Shown here: positions 9,721 through 18,641 of the stretch, piece after piece
How positions within the stretch are numbered: the stretch's first letter is position 1
Layout: the number at the start of each line of letters is the position of its first letter
Source: Pedobacter lusitanus
GTDB taxonomy: Bacteria; Bacteroidota; Bacteroidia; Sphingobacteriales; Sphingobacteriaceae
Assembly: GCF_040026395.1 (NCBI RefSeq)
Contig: NZ_CP157278.1
Coordinates: forward strand, 3,658,001-3,722,000
Direction of reading: 5' to 3'
DNA: 64,000 bases
Position numbers and translations under genes: made by a program
Notes under the pieces: generated by a model
Seen by the model: only the letters and a program-made list of their open reading frames with translations
Database searches by the model: none
Told to the model about the DNA's origin: nothing

Positions 9721-9783
9721 GAAAGCCGCGATTTACTGTTATCATCCATTTGGATATTTCGATAACAGTAAATCACGGCTTTC
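9721..9783. terminator. Bidirectional terminator between sod and oxyR
   Basis: 23-bp inverted repeat (9721-9743 with 9761-9783, one C-A mismatch on plus that is a G-U pair on minus). It is followed by CCTTTTTAT on plus and by CTCTTTTATTTT on minus, so it can serve both convergent genes. Confidence 0.85.
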
Positions 9784-9803
9784 CTTTTTATGATAATCTT
9801 TAC

Positions 9804-10736
9804 TTAGATACCTACAACATCTTTTTTCTTCTTTTGCTTCATTGTTTTAGGAATGATAGCTAAAATTTCTTCCTTAAGGGCGTTGAGCATTCTTTTCTTA
9901 ATGTAGTTCTTGTGGGTAACCAGACTGATCTCGCGTACAGGTTCTGGCGATTTGAATGTTCTGACCTTACTTAGTTGTTTGGCTGTAAGTTCGGCTAGCG
10001 CCAGCTCAGGAAGTAAAGTAGCCCCGTTGTTCATGTCTACCATGCGAATAAGTGTTTCTACACTTCCTGTATTATATGTTAAGCCCTGTAAACGATTGTC
10101 TTTTGTAGATCTGCAGATGTTTAACACCTGCGAACGCATACAGTGGCCTTCATTAAGCAGCCAGATGTTTTCGTCTTCCAGATCGTTTGCATCAATATTT
10201 TTCTTCTTAAAAAGTTTGCTGTTTTTACTGATATAAGTTACAAAATTCTCATAATACATAGGAATTTCCGTGATTGAATTATCACCAAGCGGTGTGGCCA
10301 GAATACCACAATCCAATACTCCTGTTTTAAGATGATGAATAATGTCTTCGGTTGTATATTCCCAGATCAATAGTTTTAAATCAGGATATTTCTCCATCAT
10401 AGCGGCAATTACCTGTGGCAGCAGATAAGGTGCAACAGTTGGGATGATGCCAACTTTTAGTTCGCCAACAATATCCTGCTGCTGACTACTGATGATTTCT
10501 TTGATTTTCTGACTCTCCTGAAGGACCTGGCGAGCCTGTTCTATAATTTGAGAACCGATTTCAGTAGGAATTACTGGTTGCTTGCTCCTGTCAAATATTT
10601 TTACATTTAACATTTCTTCCAGCTTCTGTACCTGCATACTCAGCGTTGGCTGAGTCACAAAGCATTTTTCAGCGGCACCAACAAAGCTTCTGTAAGTATC
10701 TACTGCTACAATATATTCCAGTTGAACTAAGGTCAT
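9804..10736 (-). CDS. oxyR: Hydrogen peroxide-sensing LysR regulator OxyR
   Basis: 310 residues. An N-terminal winged helix (LEYIVAVDTYRSFVGAAEKC, then FVTQPTLSMQVQKLEE) is followed by a LysR effector domain. The redox pair sits in EGHCMRSQVLNIC: counting gives Cys199 and Cys208, the same numbers as the disulfide-forming cysteines of E. coli OxyR. This makes OxyR far more likely than a generic LysR protein. It would activate peroxide defence genes after oxidation. Its own promoter is embedded in a perfect inverted repeat (see that entry), suggesting autoregulation. The C-terminus is unusually lysine-rich (KQKKKKDVV). Confidence 0.93.
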   Translation of the reverse strand: MTLVQLEYIVAVDTYRSFVGAAEKCFVTQPTLSMQVQKLEEMLNVKIFDRSKQPVIPTEIGSQIIEQARQVLQESQKIKEIISSQQQDIVGELKVGIIPTVAPYLLPQVIAAMMEKYPDLKLLIWEYTTEDIIHHLKTGVLDCGILATPLGDNSITEIPMYYENFVTYISKNSKLFKKKNIDANDLEDENIWLLNEGHCMRSQVLNICRSTKDNRLQGLTYNTGSVETLIRMVDMNNGATLLPELALAELTAKQLSKVRTFKSPEPVREISLVTHKNYIKKRMLNALKEEILAIIPKTMKQKKKKDVVGI

Positions 10737-10782
10737 ATAGCTAAAATTTATTTTCTAATGCAAATGTATAAATTTTAGCTAT
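10737..10782 (-). promoter_or_regulatory. oxyR promoter inside a perfect 15-bp inverted repeat (operator)
   Basis: ATAGCTAAAATTTAT (10737-10751) and ATAAATTTTAGCTAT (10768-10782) are perfect complements with a 16-base spacer. On the minus strand the -7 box TACATTTG (10768-10761) sits in the spacer, and TTTC (10791-10788) lies 19 bases upstream as a -33 element. One arm therefore fills the -33/-7 spacer and the other precedes the start codon. The ends ATAG and CTAT recall OxyR contact elements, but the protein that binds is inferred. Confidence 0.65.
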
Positions 10783-10793
10783 ACGAAGAAAGG

Positions 10794-11723
10794 CTAAATA
10801 TGTTTAGCTAAAAAGTCCTGATAAGCCAGATGAATACCATCTTCCAGTTCAACCTGATGTTTCCATCCAAGATTGTGCAGCTTAGACACATCCATTAATT
10901 TACGGGGAGTGCCATCAGGTTTTGTACTGTCAAAAGTCAGCGCTCCTTCAAAGCCAGTCACTTTTTTGACTAATAAAGCCAGGTCTTTTATGGTTAAATC
11001 TTCTCCTGTGCCAATATTGATCAGGTGAGGTTCATTGTAGTTTTGCATCAGGAAGTAACAGGCGTCCGCAAGATCGTCTGCAAACAGGAATTCACGCATG
11101 GGTGAGCCTGAGCCCCAGATGATCACTTCCGGTGTTCCGTTAACTTTTGCCTCGTGAAATTTGCGGATCAGGGCAGGTAATACATGAGAATTCTGAGGAT
11201 GGTAATTATCATTATAGCCATATAAATTGGTTGGCATAACAGAAATGAAATTACAATTATATTGAGCGCGGTAAGCGTCACATAATTTGATCCCGGCAAT
11301 TTTAGCAATCGCATAAGGCTCATTAGTCTCTTCCAGTAAACCTGTTAGCAGGTATTCTTCTTTTAAGGGTTGAGGCGCTAATTTCGGGTAGATACAGCTT
11401 GACCCCAGGAACATTAGTTTTTTTACACCAGTTTCATATGCCTGATGAATTACATTATTCTGTATGGCCAGATTTTCATAAAGGAAATCGGCCCGATATG
11501 TATTATTGGCGATAATGCCACCTACTTTTGCAGCAGCAAGAAATACATAATCTGGTTTTTCAAGAGCAAAAAAATCAGCTACAGCCTGTTGGTTCCTCAG
11601 GTCTAATTCTGATGAAGTCCGGGTAATCAGGTTGGTATAACCCTGACTGGTCAGTTTACGATGAATAGCCGATCCTACCATCCCACGGTGGCCTGCAATG
11701 TATATTTTTGCGCTCTTTTCCAA
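10794..11723 (-). CDS. fcl: GDP-L-fucose synthase
   Basis: 309-residue extended short-chain dehydrogenase; epimerises and reduces GDP-4-keto-6-deoxy-mannose to GDP-L-fucose for surface polysaccharide. The N-terminal Rossmann motif is [10 protein letters not shown]; the family motifs [16 protein letters not shown] and the catalytic YAIAK follow, then [20 protein letters not shown], which is characteristic of this enzyme rather than other epimerases. No GDP-mannose dehydratase gene is adjacent, so the partner must lie elsewhere. Symbol wcaG is used for the same enzyme. Confidence 0.93.
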   Translation of the reverse strand: MEKSAKIYIAGHRGMVGSAIHRKLTSQGYTNLITRTSSELDLRNQQAVADFFALEKPDYVFLAAAKVGGIIANNTYRADFLYENLAIQNNVIHQAYETGVKKLMFLGSSCIYPKLAPQPLKEEYLLTGLLEETNEPYAIAKIAGIKLCDAYRAQYNCNFISVMPTNLYGYNDNYHPQNSHVLPALIRKFHEAKVNGTPEVIIWGSGSPMREFLFADDLADACYFLMQNYNEPHLINIGTGEDLTIKDLALLVKKVTGFEGALTFDSTKPDGTPRKLMDVSKLHNLGWKHQVELEDGIHLAYQDFLAKHI

Positions 11724-11838
11724 TTTATTTTGATATAGTATTTATACAAAAATACGAATTAGAAATGAGCATAACCAAGGGCGCTGTTTAATAAATCATC
11801 AGCTCAATTTGTTTATAGGCTCTGAGAAGATTAAATTG

Positions 11839-11846
11839 TATTTTTG
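11839..11846 (+). promoter_or_regulatory. -7 box of the trmB promoter
   Basis: TATTTTTG fits TAnnTTTG exactly. It covers the TTG at 11844 that would otherwise be the first possible start codon of trmB, which argues for the GTG at 11862 and a leader of only about ten bases. Confidence 0.55.
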
Positions 11847-11861
11847 CAAAAAAAAATAATA

Positions 11862-12512
11862 GTGGGTAAAGATAAGTTAAGAAAATTTGCTGAAATTGAT
11901 ACCTTTCCGAATGTCTATCAGATGGAAGAGGGAATGGAACTTCAGGGCAAGTGGGCCGAGCAGCATTTTAAAAATAACAATCCGGTTGTTTTAGAACTGG
12001 CTTGTGGTAAAGGAGAATACTCAGTCAATATGGCTAAATTCTTTCCGGAGAAGAATTTTATTGGTATAGACTTGAAAGGTAACCGTATCTGGAGAGGAGC
12101 AAGAACAGGTGTAGATGAAAATATTGGTAACCTGGCTTTTTTAAGAATACAGATTGAAGATATTGCTGCCTATTTTGGGGAGAACGAAGTAGATGAGATC
12201 TGGATCACTTTTCCTGATCCGCAGCCTCAGGATAGCAGAGAAAAGAAAAGACTGACTTTTCCTGGTTTTCTGAATAAATACAAAGGTTTTTTAAAACCGG
12301 GAGGTAAAATCAACCTGAAAACTGATAATGATGGTTTGTATGCCTATACCGTTGAAAAAGTTGAAGAGCTGAATTTGCCCTGCTATAAAAAAACAGATCA
12401 TTTATATACTTCTGAATTCTATGATGATGTATTAAAGATCAAGACACATTATGAAAGAATCTATTTAAAACAGGATAAAAATATAAATTACATACAATTC
12501 TCACTTGACTAA
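11862..12512 (+). CDS. trmB: tRNA (guanine-46-N7)-methyltransferase
   Basis: 216 residues from GTG 11862 (MGKDKLRKFAEIDTFPNVYQ). Makes m7G46 in the tRNA variable loop using SAM. Motif I is VLELACGKGEYSVNMAKFFP, and the family-specific ITFPDPQPQDSREKKRLTFP and NLKTDNDGLYAYTVE segments follow. An in-frame TTG at 11844 exists but lies inside the promoter -7 box, so it was not chosen. It overlaps the next gene by one base (TAATG), making a two-gene or longer operon with ATL and AhpD-like genes. Confidence 0.92.
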   Translation: MGKDKLRKFAEIDTFPNVYQMEEGMELQGKWAEQHFKNNNPVVLELACGKGEYSVNMAKFFPEKNFIGIDLKGNRIWRGARTGVDENIGNLAFLRIQIEDIAAYFGENEVDEIWITFPDPQPQDSREKKRLTFPGFLNKYKGFLKPGGKINLKTDNDGLYAYTVEKVEELNLPCYKKTDHLYTSEFYDDVLKIKTHYERIYLKQDKNINYIQFSLD

Positions 12513-12838
12513 TGGAACAATCATTTTATGAGCAGGTTTATGAAGTAGTACGGTTAATTCCTAAAGGAAGAGTGACTTCCTATGGAGCAATCGCTAAAGC
12601 ACTCGGCGCGGGAAAATCTTCTCGTCTTGTAGGGTATGCTATGAATAATGCTCATGATGCTTTGCCTCCAATACCGGCTCACCGGGTAGTAAACCATAAG
12701 GGATTACTTACAGGTAAATTTCATTTTCCTACACCAGAACTGATGCAGGAATTACTGGAAAATGAAGGAGTGATTGTCGATCAGGATAAAGTAAAAGACT
12801 TCAAAACCCTTTTTTGGGATCCGGCAGAAGAACTATAA
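12512..12838 (+). CDS. Alkyltransferase-like (ATL) DNA-damage binding protein
   Basis: 108 residues matching the C-terminal DNA-binding domain of O6-methylguanine-DNA methyltransferase (VRLIPKGRVTSYGAIAKALG, RLVGYAMNNA). The active-site motif reads IPAHRV where true methyltransferases have PCHRV: Ala56 replaces the alkyl-accepting Cys. Such ATL proteins bind and flip O6-alkylguanine and hand it to nucleotide excision repair. So this is a lesion sensor, not a repair transferase. Coupled to trmB by a TAATG overlap; tag, a 3-methyladenine glycosylase, is two genes on, suggesting an alkylation-damage grouping. Confidence 0.9.
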   Translation: MEQSFYEQVYEVVRLIPKGRVTSYGAIAKALGAGKSSRLVGYAMNNAHDALPPIPAHRVVNHKGLLTGKFHFPTPELMQELLENEGVIVDQDKVKDFKTLFWDPAEEL

Positions 12839-12853
12839 TCAGCTTTTAATATT

Positions 12854-13195
12854 ATGGGTAAATTAGTAGAAGAATTTAATGACTACCGTTCAAAAATGAA
12901 CGATAGAATAATGGAAACTGCCAATACAAATATCAAGCGCTTCTTTGCGCTGGATACGACGACTTATGCAGCAGGAGCACTGGATGTGAAAAGTAAAGAG
13001 ATGATGGGGCTGGTAGCTTCAATGGTCTTACGTTGTGATGATTGTATCAAATATCACCTGGAGAAATGTTTTGATGCAGGGGTGAATGATGCAGAAATTA
13101 ATGAAGTATTCATGATTGCGAATCTGGTAGGCGGCTCTATCGTTATACCGCATTATCGTCGTGCAGTTGAATACTGGGATGAATTAAGCATGTAA
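12854..13195 (+). CDS. Carboxymuconolactone decarboxylase / AhpD-like protein
   Basis: 113 residues. The AhpD-type redox motif is seen as CDDCIKYH (Cys61, Cys64, His68), the CxxC plus His arrangement used for peroxidase or disulfide reductase activity in AhpD. Muconolactone decarboxylases themselves usually lack the CxxC, so a thiol-redox role is favoured. No signal peptide. It starts 15 bases after the ATL gene and ends 6 bases before tag, so it is likely in the same transcript. Confidence 0.85.
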   Translation: MGKLVEEFNDYRSKMNDRIMETANTNIKRFFALDTTTYAAGALDVKSKEMMGLVASMVLRCDDCIKYHLEKCFDAGVNDAEINEVFMIANLVGGSIVIPHYRRAVEYWDELSM

Positions 13196-13201
13196 TTTAA
13201 G

Positions 13202-13765
13202 ATGAGCGCAGAATTGAAAAGATGTGGCTGGTGTGGCACTGACCCTTTGTATATAAAATATCATGATGAAGAATGGGGGAAGCCTGTTCAGGACGACCGG
13301 GTTTTATTTGAGTTTATGATTCTTGAAGGCGCACAGGCAGGTCTGAGCTGGATAACCATTTTACGTAGACGCGAGGGATATCGTGCTGCATTTGCTGATT
13401 TTGATGTCAGCAAGGTTGCCGCCTTTACAGAAGCTGATGCGGAACGTCTGATGAACGACTCCGGGATTATCAGAAACAGACTTAAAGTCAATTCTGCTAT
13501 AAAAAATGCACAGCTTTTTATTGCCATACAAAAGGAATTCGGGTCTTTTGCAAAATACATCTGGGGATTTATGCCAGATCAGAAACCTATTTTAAATAAT
13601 TATAAATCTCTCGGTGAGGTACCCCCGCGAACAGCAATATCTGATGCGATCAGTAAGGATATGAAAAAAAGAGGGTTTAAGTTTTTTGGGACAACGATCT
13701 GTTATGCTCATATGCAGGCTACAGGAATGGTTAATGATCATATAGAGGGCTGTATCGCGCGTTAA
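13202..13765 (+). CDS. tag: DNA-3-methyladenine glycosylase I
   Basis: 187 residues; removes 3-methyladenine from alkylated DNA. Strong family signature: RCGWCGTDPLYIKYHDEEWG with the zinc Cys and His at the N-terminus, FEFMILEGAQAGLSWITIL with the catalytic-pocket Glu, and a C-terminal CYAHMQATGMVNDHIEGC containing the remaining zinc ligands. Length is as expected. The next ORF starts at the base after its stop codon. Confidence 0.95.
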   Translation: MSAELKRCGWCGTDPLYIKYHDEEWGKPVQDDRVLFEFMILEGAQAGLSWITILRRREGYRAAFADFDVSKVAAFTEADAERLMNDSGIIRNRLKVNSAIKNAQLFIAIQKEFGSFAKYIWGFMPDQKPILNNYKSLGEVPPRTAISDAISKDMKKRGFKFFGTTICYAHMQATGMVNDHIEGCIAR

Positions 13766-14461
13766 ATGGTGGATCTGCTTGATGATTTGATCAATTATCT
13801 GAAATATCCTTACCTGGCCAGAATTCCTAAAAAAGTGGACAGGCCTTTGATATTGCTGCTTAAACTCGCTTTAATATGTAGCATAGCCGGTATTAGCTGC
13901 GGGATACTGATGGGAGTATTAATTCATCTGAAACTGATTCCCGACCCCGGACCAACTGTGCTGGATAAAAAGACAATGGCAAAGAGCATACTTTTTATAA
14001 TTGCTGTAATCTGGGCTCCTTTATCAGAAGAACTCCTTTTCAGGGCACAGCTAAGACGCTTTACGGGAAGTTTGCTGTTTATCTCATTTATAGGCGGAGT
14101 GTTTTTAAGTGCAGTGATTAAAACAGACTGGGCCTTTGTGGTCAGTCCGTTTATTTTTATCATTTTATATTTGATCTACCGGTATCATCTTGCCCGCAGT
14201 ATTACGCTGAAATTCGAATTCTGGGAACGCATTTTTCCATGGCATTTTCACCTGACCGCTATCTGCTTTGCACTTGTCCATCTGAGCAATTTTGAAAACG
14301 GAATAAATCTGTTGCCATTCGGGATACTGTATACTTTACCACAGCTGGCAGTTGCTCTTGTTCTGGGCTATGCGCGAATGAATTACGGACTTAAATATTC
14401 ATTTGCACTGCATGCTATGTATAATTTCCTTCCCATAATTTTGTTCATCTCTAAATTCTGA
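13766..14461 (+). CDS. CPBP (CAAX-type) family intramembrane metalloprotease
   Basis: 231 residues, at least five hydrophobic segments. Carries the CPBP motifs: EELLFR (Glu88, Glu89, Arg93), a helix with FHLTAICFALVHL giving the His pair, and a C-terminal GLKYSFALHAMYNF. Members are membrane proteases, some linked to bacteriocin or peptide maturation; the substrate is unknown. It begins immediately after the tag stop codon, so it is translated from the same message. Confidence 0.85.
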   Translation: MVDLLDDLINYLKYPYLARIPKKVDRPLILLLKLALICSIAGISCGILMGVLIHLKLIPDPGPTVLDKKTMAKSILFIIAVIWAPLSEELLFRAQLRRFTGSLLFISFIGGVFLSAVIKTDWAFVVSPFIFIILYLIYRYHLARSITLKFEFWERIFPWHFHLTAICFALVHLSNFENGINLLPFGILYTLPQLAVALVLGYARMNYGLKYSFALHAMYNFLPIILFISKF

Positions 14462-14510
14462 ACGGGATCTTAAAATTGTCTGCTAATTAGGTTAGCTCAT
14501 CTTCAGATGT

Positions 14511-14518
14511 TAACTTTG
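14511..14518 (+). promoter_or_regulatory. -7 box of the polA promoter
   Basis: TAACTTTG is an exact TAnnTTTG match in the 112-base gap before polA, 56 bases ahead of the start codon. No good -33 element is seen at the usual distance. Confidence 0.5.
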
Positions 14519-14573
14519 GACAGTAACCCGCGGACAGCCGCCGGAGTCTTAAGAAAAAAATAATATTTACACG

Positions 14574-17387
14574 ATGAAAAAACTTTTCCTGCTTGACGGT
14601 ATGGCGTTGATCTACAGAGCGCATTTTGCATTAAGTAAAAGCCCGAGATTTACCTCTACCGGTATCAATACCTCCGCAGTGATGGGCTTTGCCAATACTT
14701 TAATGGAAGTCCTTAAAAAGGAAAAACCAAGTCATATTGCGGTAGTTTTTGATACAGAAGCACCTACCGAAAGACATACAGATTTTGTAGCTTACAAAGC
14801 ACACCGGGAAAGCATGCCCGAAGATTTATCGGCAGCTTTACCCTATATCTTTAAACTGATAGAAGGCTTTAATATCCCTGTGATTACCAAAGATGGTTTT
14901 GAAGCAGATGATATTATAGGAACATTAGCTAAAGAAGCTGAAAAAGAAGGTTTCACAGTTTACTGTATGACACCTGATAAAGATTTTGCCCAGCTGGTAT
15001 CAGATAATATTTTTATCTATAAGCCGGCAAGAATGGGGAATGATATGGAAATAATGGGTGTTCCTGAAGTTCTGGCAAAATGGGAAATAGAAAACGTATT
15101 GCAGGTAATTGATATCCTTGGTTTATGGGGTGATGCAGTTGATAATATTCCGGGAATCCCCGGTATTGGAGAGAAGACAGCTAAGCTGCTGATCAAACAA
15201 TATGGCTCGATGGAGAGTATTATTGCCAATGCGGATCAGCTGAAAGGTAAACAACGTGAAAATGTGATAGCATTTGCCGAACAAGGAATGATTTCTAAAA
15301 AACTGGCTACAATTATCCTGAATGTTCCTGTTGAATTTGACGAGAAGTCCCTTTTGCTCGAAGAACCAAGCAGAGAATTATTAGAGCCGCTTTTCGCAGA
15401 ACTGGAGTTCCGTACTTTAGGTAAAAGAGTATTTGGAGACGGTTTTAATATCGGAGAGGCTAAAGCCAGCGGTTCACAGCAAACTGATTTATTCGGTAAT
15501 GCCGTAGATGAGCCGGTTAGCAAATCCAAAACATTTGAACAACTGCCAAACTTATTTGAGCAGCCTCCGGTTGGAAAGACAATAGCAGATACCAAACCAG
15601 ATTATCAACTGGTGGATACTGCAGAAAAAAGAAAAACATTAATAGATCTGCTTCTGCAGCAGGATAATATTTCATTTGATACAGAGACTACAGGAACAGA
15701 TGCGAACAGAGCTGAACTGGTAGGCCTTTCTTTTTGTATACAGGCCGGACAGGCATGGTATGTACCTGTTTCAGCAGATCAGGGAGAAGCACAGGTCCTG
15801 GTAGATGAATTCAGACCTGTACTGGAAAATGAAAAAATAAGCAAGACAGGGCAGAATATTAAATATGATATCCTGGTATTGAAATGGTATGGTGTAGATA
15901 TCAAAGGAAAGCTTTTTGATACGATGCTGGCACATTATCTGATAGATCCTGACACGCGTCATAATATGGATGTACTTTCAGAGAACTATCTGGGGTATAC
16001 TCCGATTTCTATTACGACCTTGATTGGCCCGAAAGGAAAGAATCAGGGTACGATGAGAGATGTACCTGTAGAAACTGTCGTGGATTATGCAGCAGAAGAT
16101 GCAGATGTTACCCTGCAGCTTGCAAATGTTTTCAAGCCTATTCTGAAAGATCTCAATGCAGAAGAACTGATCACCAATATTGAAAATCCGCTGATTTATG
16201 TACTGGCAGATATGGAGAAAGAAGGTGTTAAAATTGATATGGAAACACTGATCAGTTATTCTAAAGATCTGGAAGTAGAAATCCGGAAATTTGAGCAGAA
16301 TGTATATGATAAAGCAGGTGTGGTTTTCAATCTTGCCTCTCCAAAACAACTCGGAGAAGTCCTTTTCGATAAGTTGCAGCTTGATCCTAAAGCAAAAAAG
16401 ACTAAAACAGGTCAATATCAGACTGGAGAAGATGTCTTATCTGCTCTGGCCCATAAAAGCGATATTGTTAAAGATATTCTTGATTTCCGTCAGCTACAGA
16501 AATTGAAATCTACTTATGTTGATGCACTCCCGCTACTGGTTAATCCAAAAACGGGACGTGTACATACAAGTTATAATCAGGCAGTAGCGGCTACGGGAAG
16601 ATTGAGTTCCAATAACCCTAATCTTCAGAACATTCCTATTCGTACAGAACGCGGTAGGGAGGTGCGTAAGGCATTTATTCCAAGAGATGAAGATCATGTG
16701 CTGCTTTCTGCGGATTATTCGCAGATAGAGCTCCGTATCATCGCTGATATCAGTAAGGAGGAAAATATGCTGGATGCTTTTAATAAAGGCATTGACATTC
16801 ATACTGCCACTGCAGCTAAAGTTTATGGCGTTAGCATTGAAGAAGTTGATTCTACACAGCGCCGTAATGCAAAAGCAGTGAACTTTGGTATTATCTACGG
16901 GCAATCTGCTTTTGGTCTGTCTCAAAATCTGGGTATTCCAAGAAAAGAAGCTGCTGAAATGATTGAACAATATTTTGCGCAGTATCCGGGTATCAAGAGA
17001 TATATGACTGATACGATGAATTTCGCCCGCGAAAATGGGTTTGTGGAAACCATGATGGGCAGAAGAAGATATTTAAGAGATATTAATTCTGCAAATCAGA
17101 CTGTACGTGGTTTTGCGGAACGAAATGCAATCAATGCTCCTATACAAGGATCTGCAGCAGATATGATTAAAATCGCAATGATTAATATTCATCAGGATAT
17201 TAAAGAGCAGAAATTACAGTCAAAAATGACCATGCAGGTGCATGATGAGTTGGTGTTCGATGTCTTGAAATCGGAAGTTGAGGCGATGAAAAAAATTATT
17301 ACACACCGGATGAAAACAGCTATTCAGACTACTGTGCCTATAGAAATTGAAATTGGCGAAGGAAATACCTGGCTGGAAGCACATTAA
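14574..17387 (+). CDS. polA: DNA polymerase I
   Basis: 937 residues; fills gaps and removes RNA primers during replication and repair. All three modules are present: N-terminal 5'-3' exonuclease (LFLLDGMALIYRAHFALSKS, DGFEADDIIGTLA), a proofreading domain with an intact DTETTG motif (Asp369), and the polymerase with motif A DYSQIELRIIAD (Asp714), motif B RRNAKAVNFGIIYGQ and motif C QVHDELVFDV (Asp891). The intact DTETTG indicates that 3'-5' proofreading is probably active, unlike the degenerate versions in some bacteria. Monocistronic, with a hairpin after it. Confidence 0.97.
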   Translation: MKKLFLLDGMALIYRAHFALSKSPRFTSTGINTSAVMGFANTLMEVLKKEKPSHIAVVFDTEAPTERHTDFVAYKAHRESMPEDLSAALPYIFKLIEGFNIPVITKDGFEADDIIGTLAKEAEKEGFTVYCMTPDKDFAQLVSDNIFIYKPARMGNDMEIMGVPEVLAKWEIENVLQVIDILGLWGDAVDNIPGIPGIGEKTAKLLIKQYGSMESIIANADQLKGKQRENVIAFAEQGMISKKLATIILNVPVEFDEKSLLLEEPSRELLEPLFAELEFRTLGKRVFGDGFNIGEAKASGSQQTDLFGNAVDEPVSKSKTFEQLPNLFEQPPVGKTIADTKPDYQLVDTAEKRKTLIDLLLQQDNISFDTETTGTDANRAELVGLSFCIQAGQAWYVPVSADQGEAQVLVDEFRPVLENEKISKTGQNIKYDILVLKWYGVDIKGKLFDTMLAHYLIDPDTRHNMDVLSENYLGYTPISITTLIGPKGKNQGTMRDVPVETVVDYAAEDADVTLQLANVFKPILKDLNAEELITNIENPLIYVLADMEKEGVKIDMETLISYSKDLEVEIRKFEQNVYDKAGVVFNLASPKQLGEVLFDKLQLDPKAKKTKTGQYQTGEDVLSALAHKSDIVKDILDFRQLQKLKSTYVDALPLLVNPKTGRVHTSYNQAVAATGRLSSNNPNLQNIPIRTERGREVRKAFIPRDEDHVLLSADYSQIELRIIADISKEENMLDAFNKGIDIHTATAAKVYGVSIEEVDSTQRRNAKAVNFGIIYGQSAFGLSQNLGIPRKEAAEMIEQYFAQYPGIKRYMTDTMNFARENGFVETMMGRRRYLRDINSANQTVRGFAERNAINAPIQGSAADMIKIAMINIHQDIKEQKLQSKMTMQVHDELVFDVLKSEVEAMKKIITHRMKTAIQTTVPIEIEIGEGNTWLEAH

Positions 17388-17411
17388 GGAAGGCCATATT
17401 ATTAAAATACC

Positions 17412-17470
17412 GGGGCCCTGTTCTTCTGATCGTAATATCAAAAAAGATGTAATCAGAAAAACAGGGCTCC
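17412..17470. terminator. Probable bidirectional terminator hairpin after polA
   Basis: 19-bp inverted repeat (17412-17430 with 17452-17470), one mismatch and one G-T pair, 21-base loop, between two convergent genes. T runs on either side are short, so termination strength is uncertain. Confidence 0.5.
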
Positions 17471-17477
17471 GCTGTAT

Positions 17478-18155
17478 TTATAGCGGAATGGTTTCTCCAA
17501 TTTCCGGTAAAAGTAAGGTCTTGCCTTCCCGTTCAAATTTCGCTGCTGCTTCTTTGGTATCGATTGCAATAGCAGGGAAGGTGTTGTAATGAACACCAAT
17601 TACACGGCTGCAGTTGATGTATTTTGTCGCAATTAAAGCATCATCCACATCCATAGTATAATTACCGCCTATAGGCATAATTGCATAATCCAGAGCGTAT
17701 AAATCGGCAAGAATCTTCATATCCAGATTCAGTGAAGTATCTCCGGCAAAATAAACTGTTTTTCCTCCGGTTTCCAGGACAAAACCCGCGGGGTTTCCTC
17801 CGTAGCTTCCGTCAGGCATTGAGCTGGAGTGTGTAGCCCATACCATACGGAGTTTTCCGAAGTCAAATGTAGCAGAGCCATAATTCATTTGATGAATATT
17901 AGTTAATCCCTGTTTTTCGGCCCAGGCAGCAACCTCAGGCATCGCAATAACCAGTGCACCAGTCTGTTTGCCCAAAAGCACAAGATCAGCTACGTGATCA
18001 CCATGTCCGTGACTTACAAGAATATAATCTGCTTCAATTTTAGTCGTGTCAATTGCAGCAGCAAGTGCATTTGGAGTAATAAACGGATCAAATAGAAACT
18101 TCTTTCCCTCAGCTTCCAGGAGAAAGCAGGACTGGCCGTAATAAGTGTATTTCAT
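17478..18155 (-). CDS. Metal-dependent hydrolase, UPF0173 beta-lactamase fold
   Basis: 225 residues of the metallo-beta-lactamase superfamily. The metal motif HGHGDH (residues 49-54 with the preceding Ser: SHGHGDHV) is intact, followed by GDTSLNLDMKILADLY, PIGGNYTMDVDDA and a C-terminal GVHYNTFPAI, all typical of UPF0173. The physiological substrate of this family is not established. It precedes nothing in its direction; ybaB lies 28 bases upstream on the same strand, so the two may be co-transcribed. Confidence 0.87.
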   Translation of the reverse strand: MKYTYYGQSCFLLEAEGKKFLFDPFITPNALAAAIDTTKIEADYILVSHGHGDHVADLVLLGKQTGALVIAMPEVAAWAEKQGLTNIHQMNYGSATFDFGKLRMVWATHSSSMPDGSYGGNPAGFVLETGGKTVYFAGDTSLNLDMKILADLYALDYAIMPIGGNYTMDVDDALIATKYINCSRVIGVHYNTFPAIAIDTKEAAAKFEREGKTLLLPEIGETIPL

Positions 18156-18183
18156 CTTTATTTATCTTTTATATATATATTGC

Positions 18184-18489
18184 TTATTGACCAAACATTC
18201 CACCCAAGCCACCTAGCATATCCTGAGTAGCAGCCTGCATTTCAGCAGCATTAACATTTTCTGCTTGTTGCAATACTTTATTGATTGCAGTTAAAAGCAG
18301 TTCTTCAATTTCTTCTTTATCAGCCTGCTTAAAGAAATCTTCATTGATGTCTATTGCAGTAATTGTTTTGTTTGCAGTTGAAGTTACCTTGATCGCACCG
18401 CTTTCAACCTCTGCATGAACATAAACACTGTCTAAACGTTTTTTTATTTCTTCAGCCTTTTGCTGAGCAGCCATTAATTTATCGAACAT
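18184..18489 (-). CDS. YbaB/EbfC family nucleoid-associated protein
   Basis: 101 residues; small DNA-binding protein of the YbaB/EbfC family. Starts MFDKLMAAQQKAEEIKKRLD, with the family strand pattern EVESGAIKVTSTANKTITAI and DEEFFKQ-like helix (IDINEDFFKQADKEEIEELL), and ends in a glycine/methionine-rich tail DMLGGLGGMFG, which is typical. A perfect -7 box lies upstream. In many genomes it follows dnaX and precedes recR; neither is next to it here. Confidence 0.9.
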   Translation of the reverse strand: MFDKLMAAQQKAEEIKKRLDSVYVHAEVESGAIKVTSTANKTITAIDINEDFFKQADKEEIEELLLTAINKVLQQAENVNAAEMQAATQDMLGGLGGMFGQ

Positions 18490-18512
18490 AATCTGTTTTT
18501 TTTATTGAACAA

Positions 18513-18520
18513 CAAAATTA
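18513..18520 (-). promoter_or_regulatory. -7 box of the ybaB-family gene
   Basis: Minus-strand TAATTTTG matches TAnnTTTG and lies 24 bases before the start codon. No -33 match is seen. Confidence 0.45.
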
Positions 18521-18641
18521 AAACAAATTGGTTTAGATGCAGCTTAAAAATAGGCCGCCCGGGTTTTATGAGGCATAAATATTGCTTAAGATTAAAGCAA
18601 TAAAGATTTTATTGAATTGAAGATCCGGATAAAACGATCAT

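Noticed and set aside
15978..16970. Two 145-codon minus-strand frames inside polA
   Set aside because: Entirely inside a fully conserved polymerase gene, composition of antisense frames; no recognisable motif.
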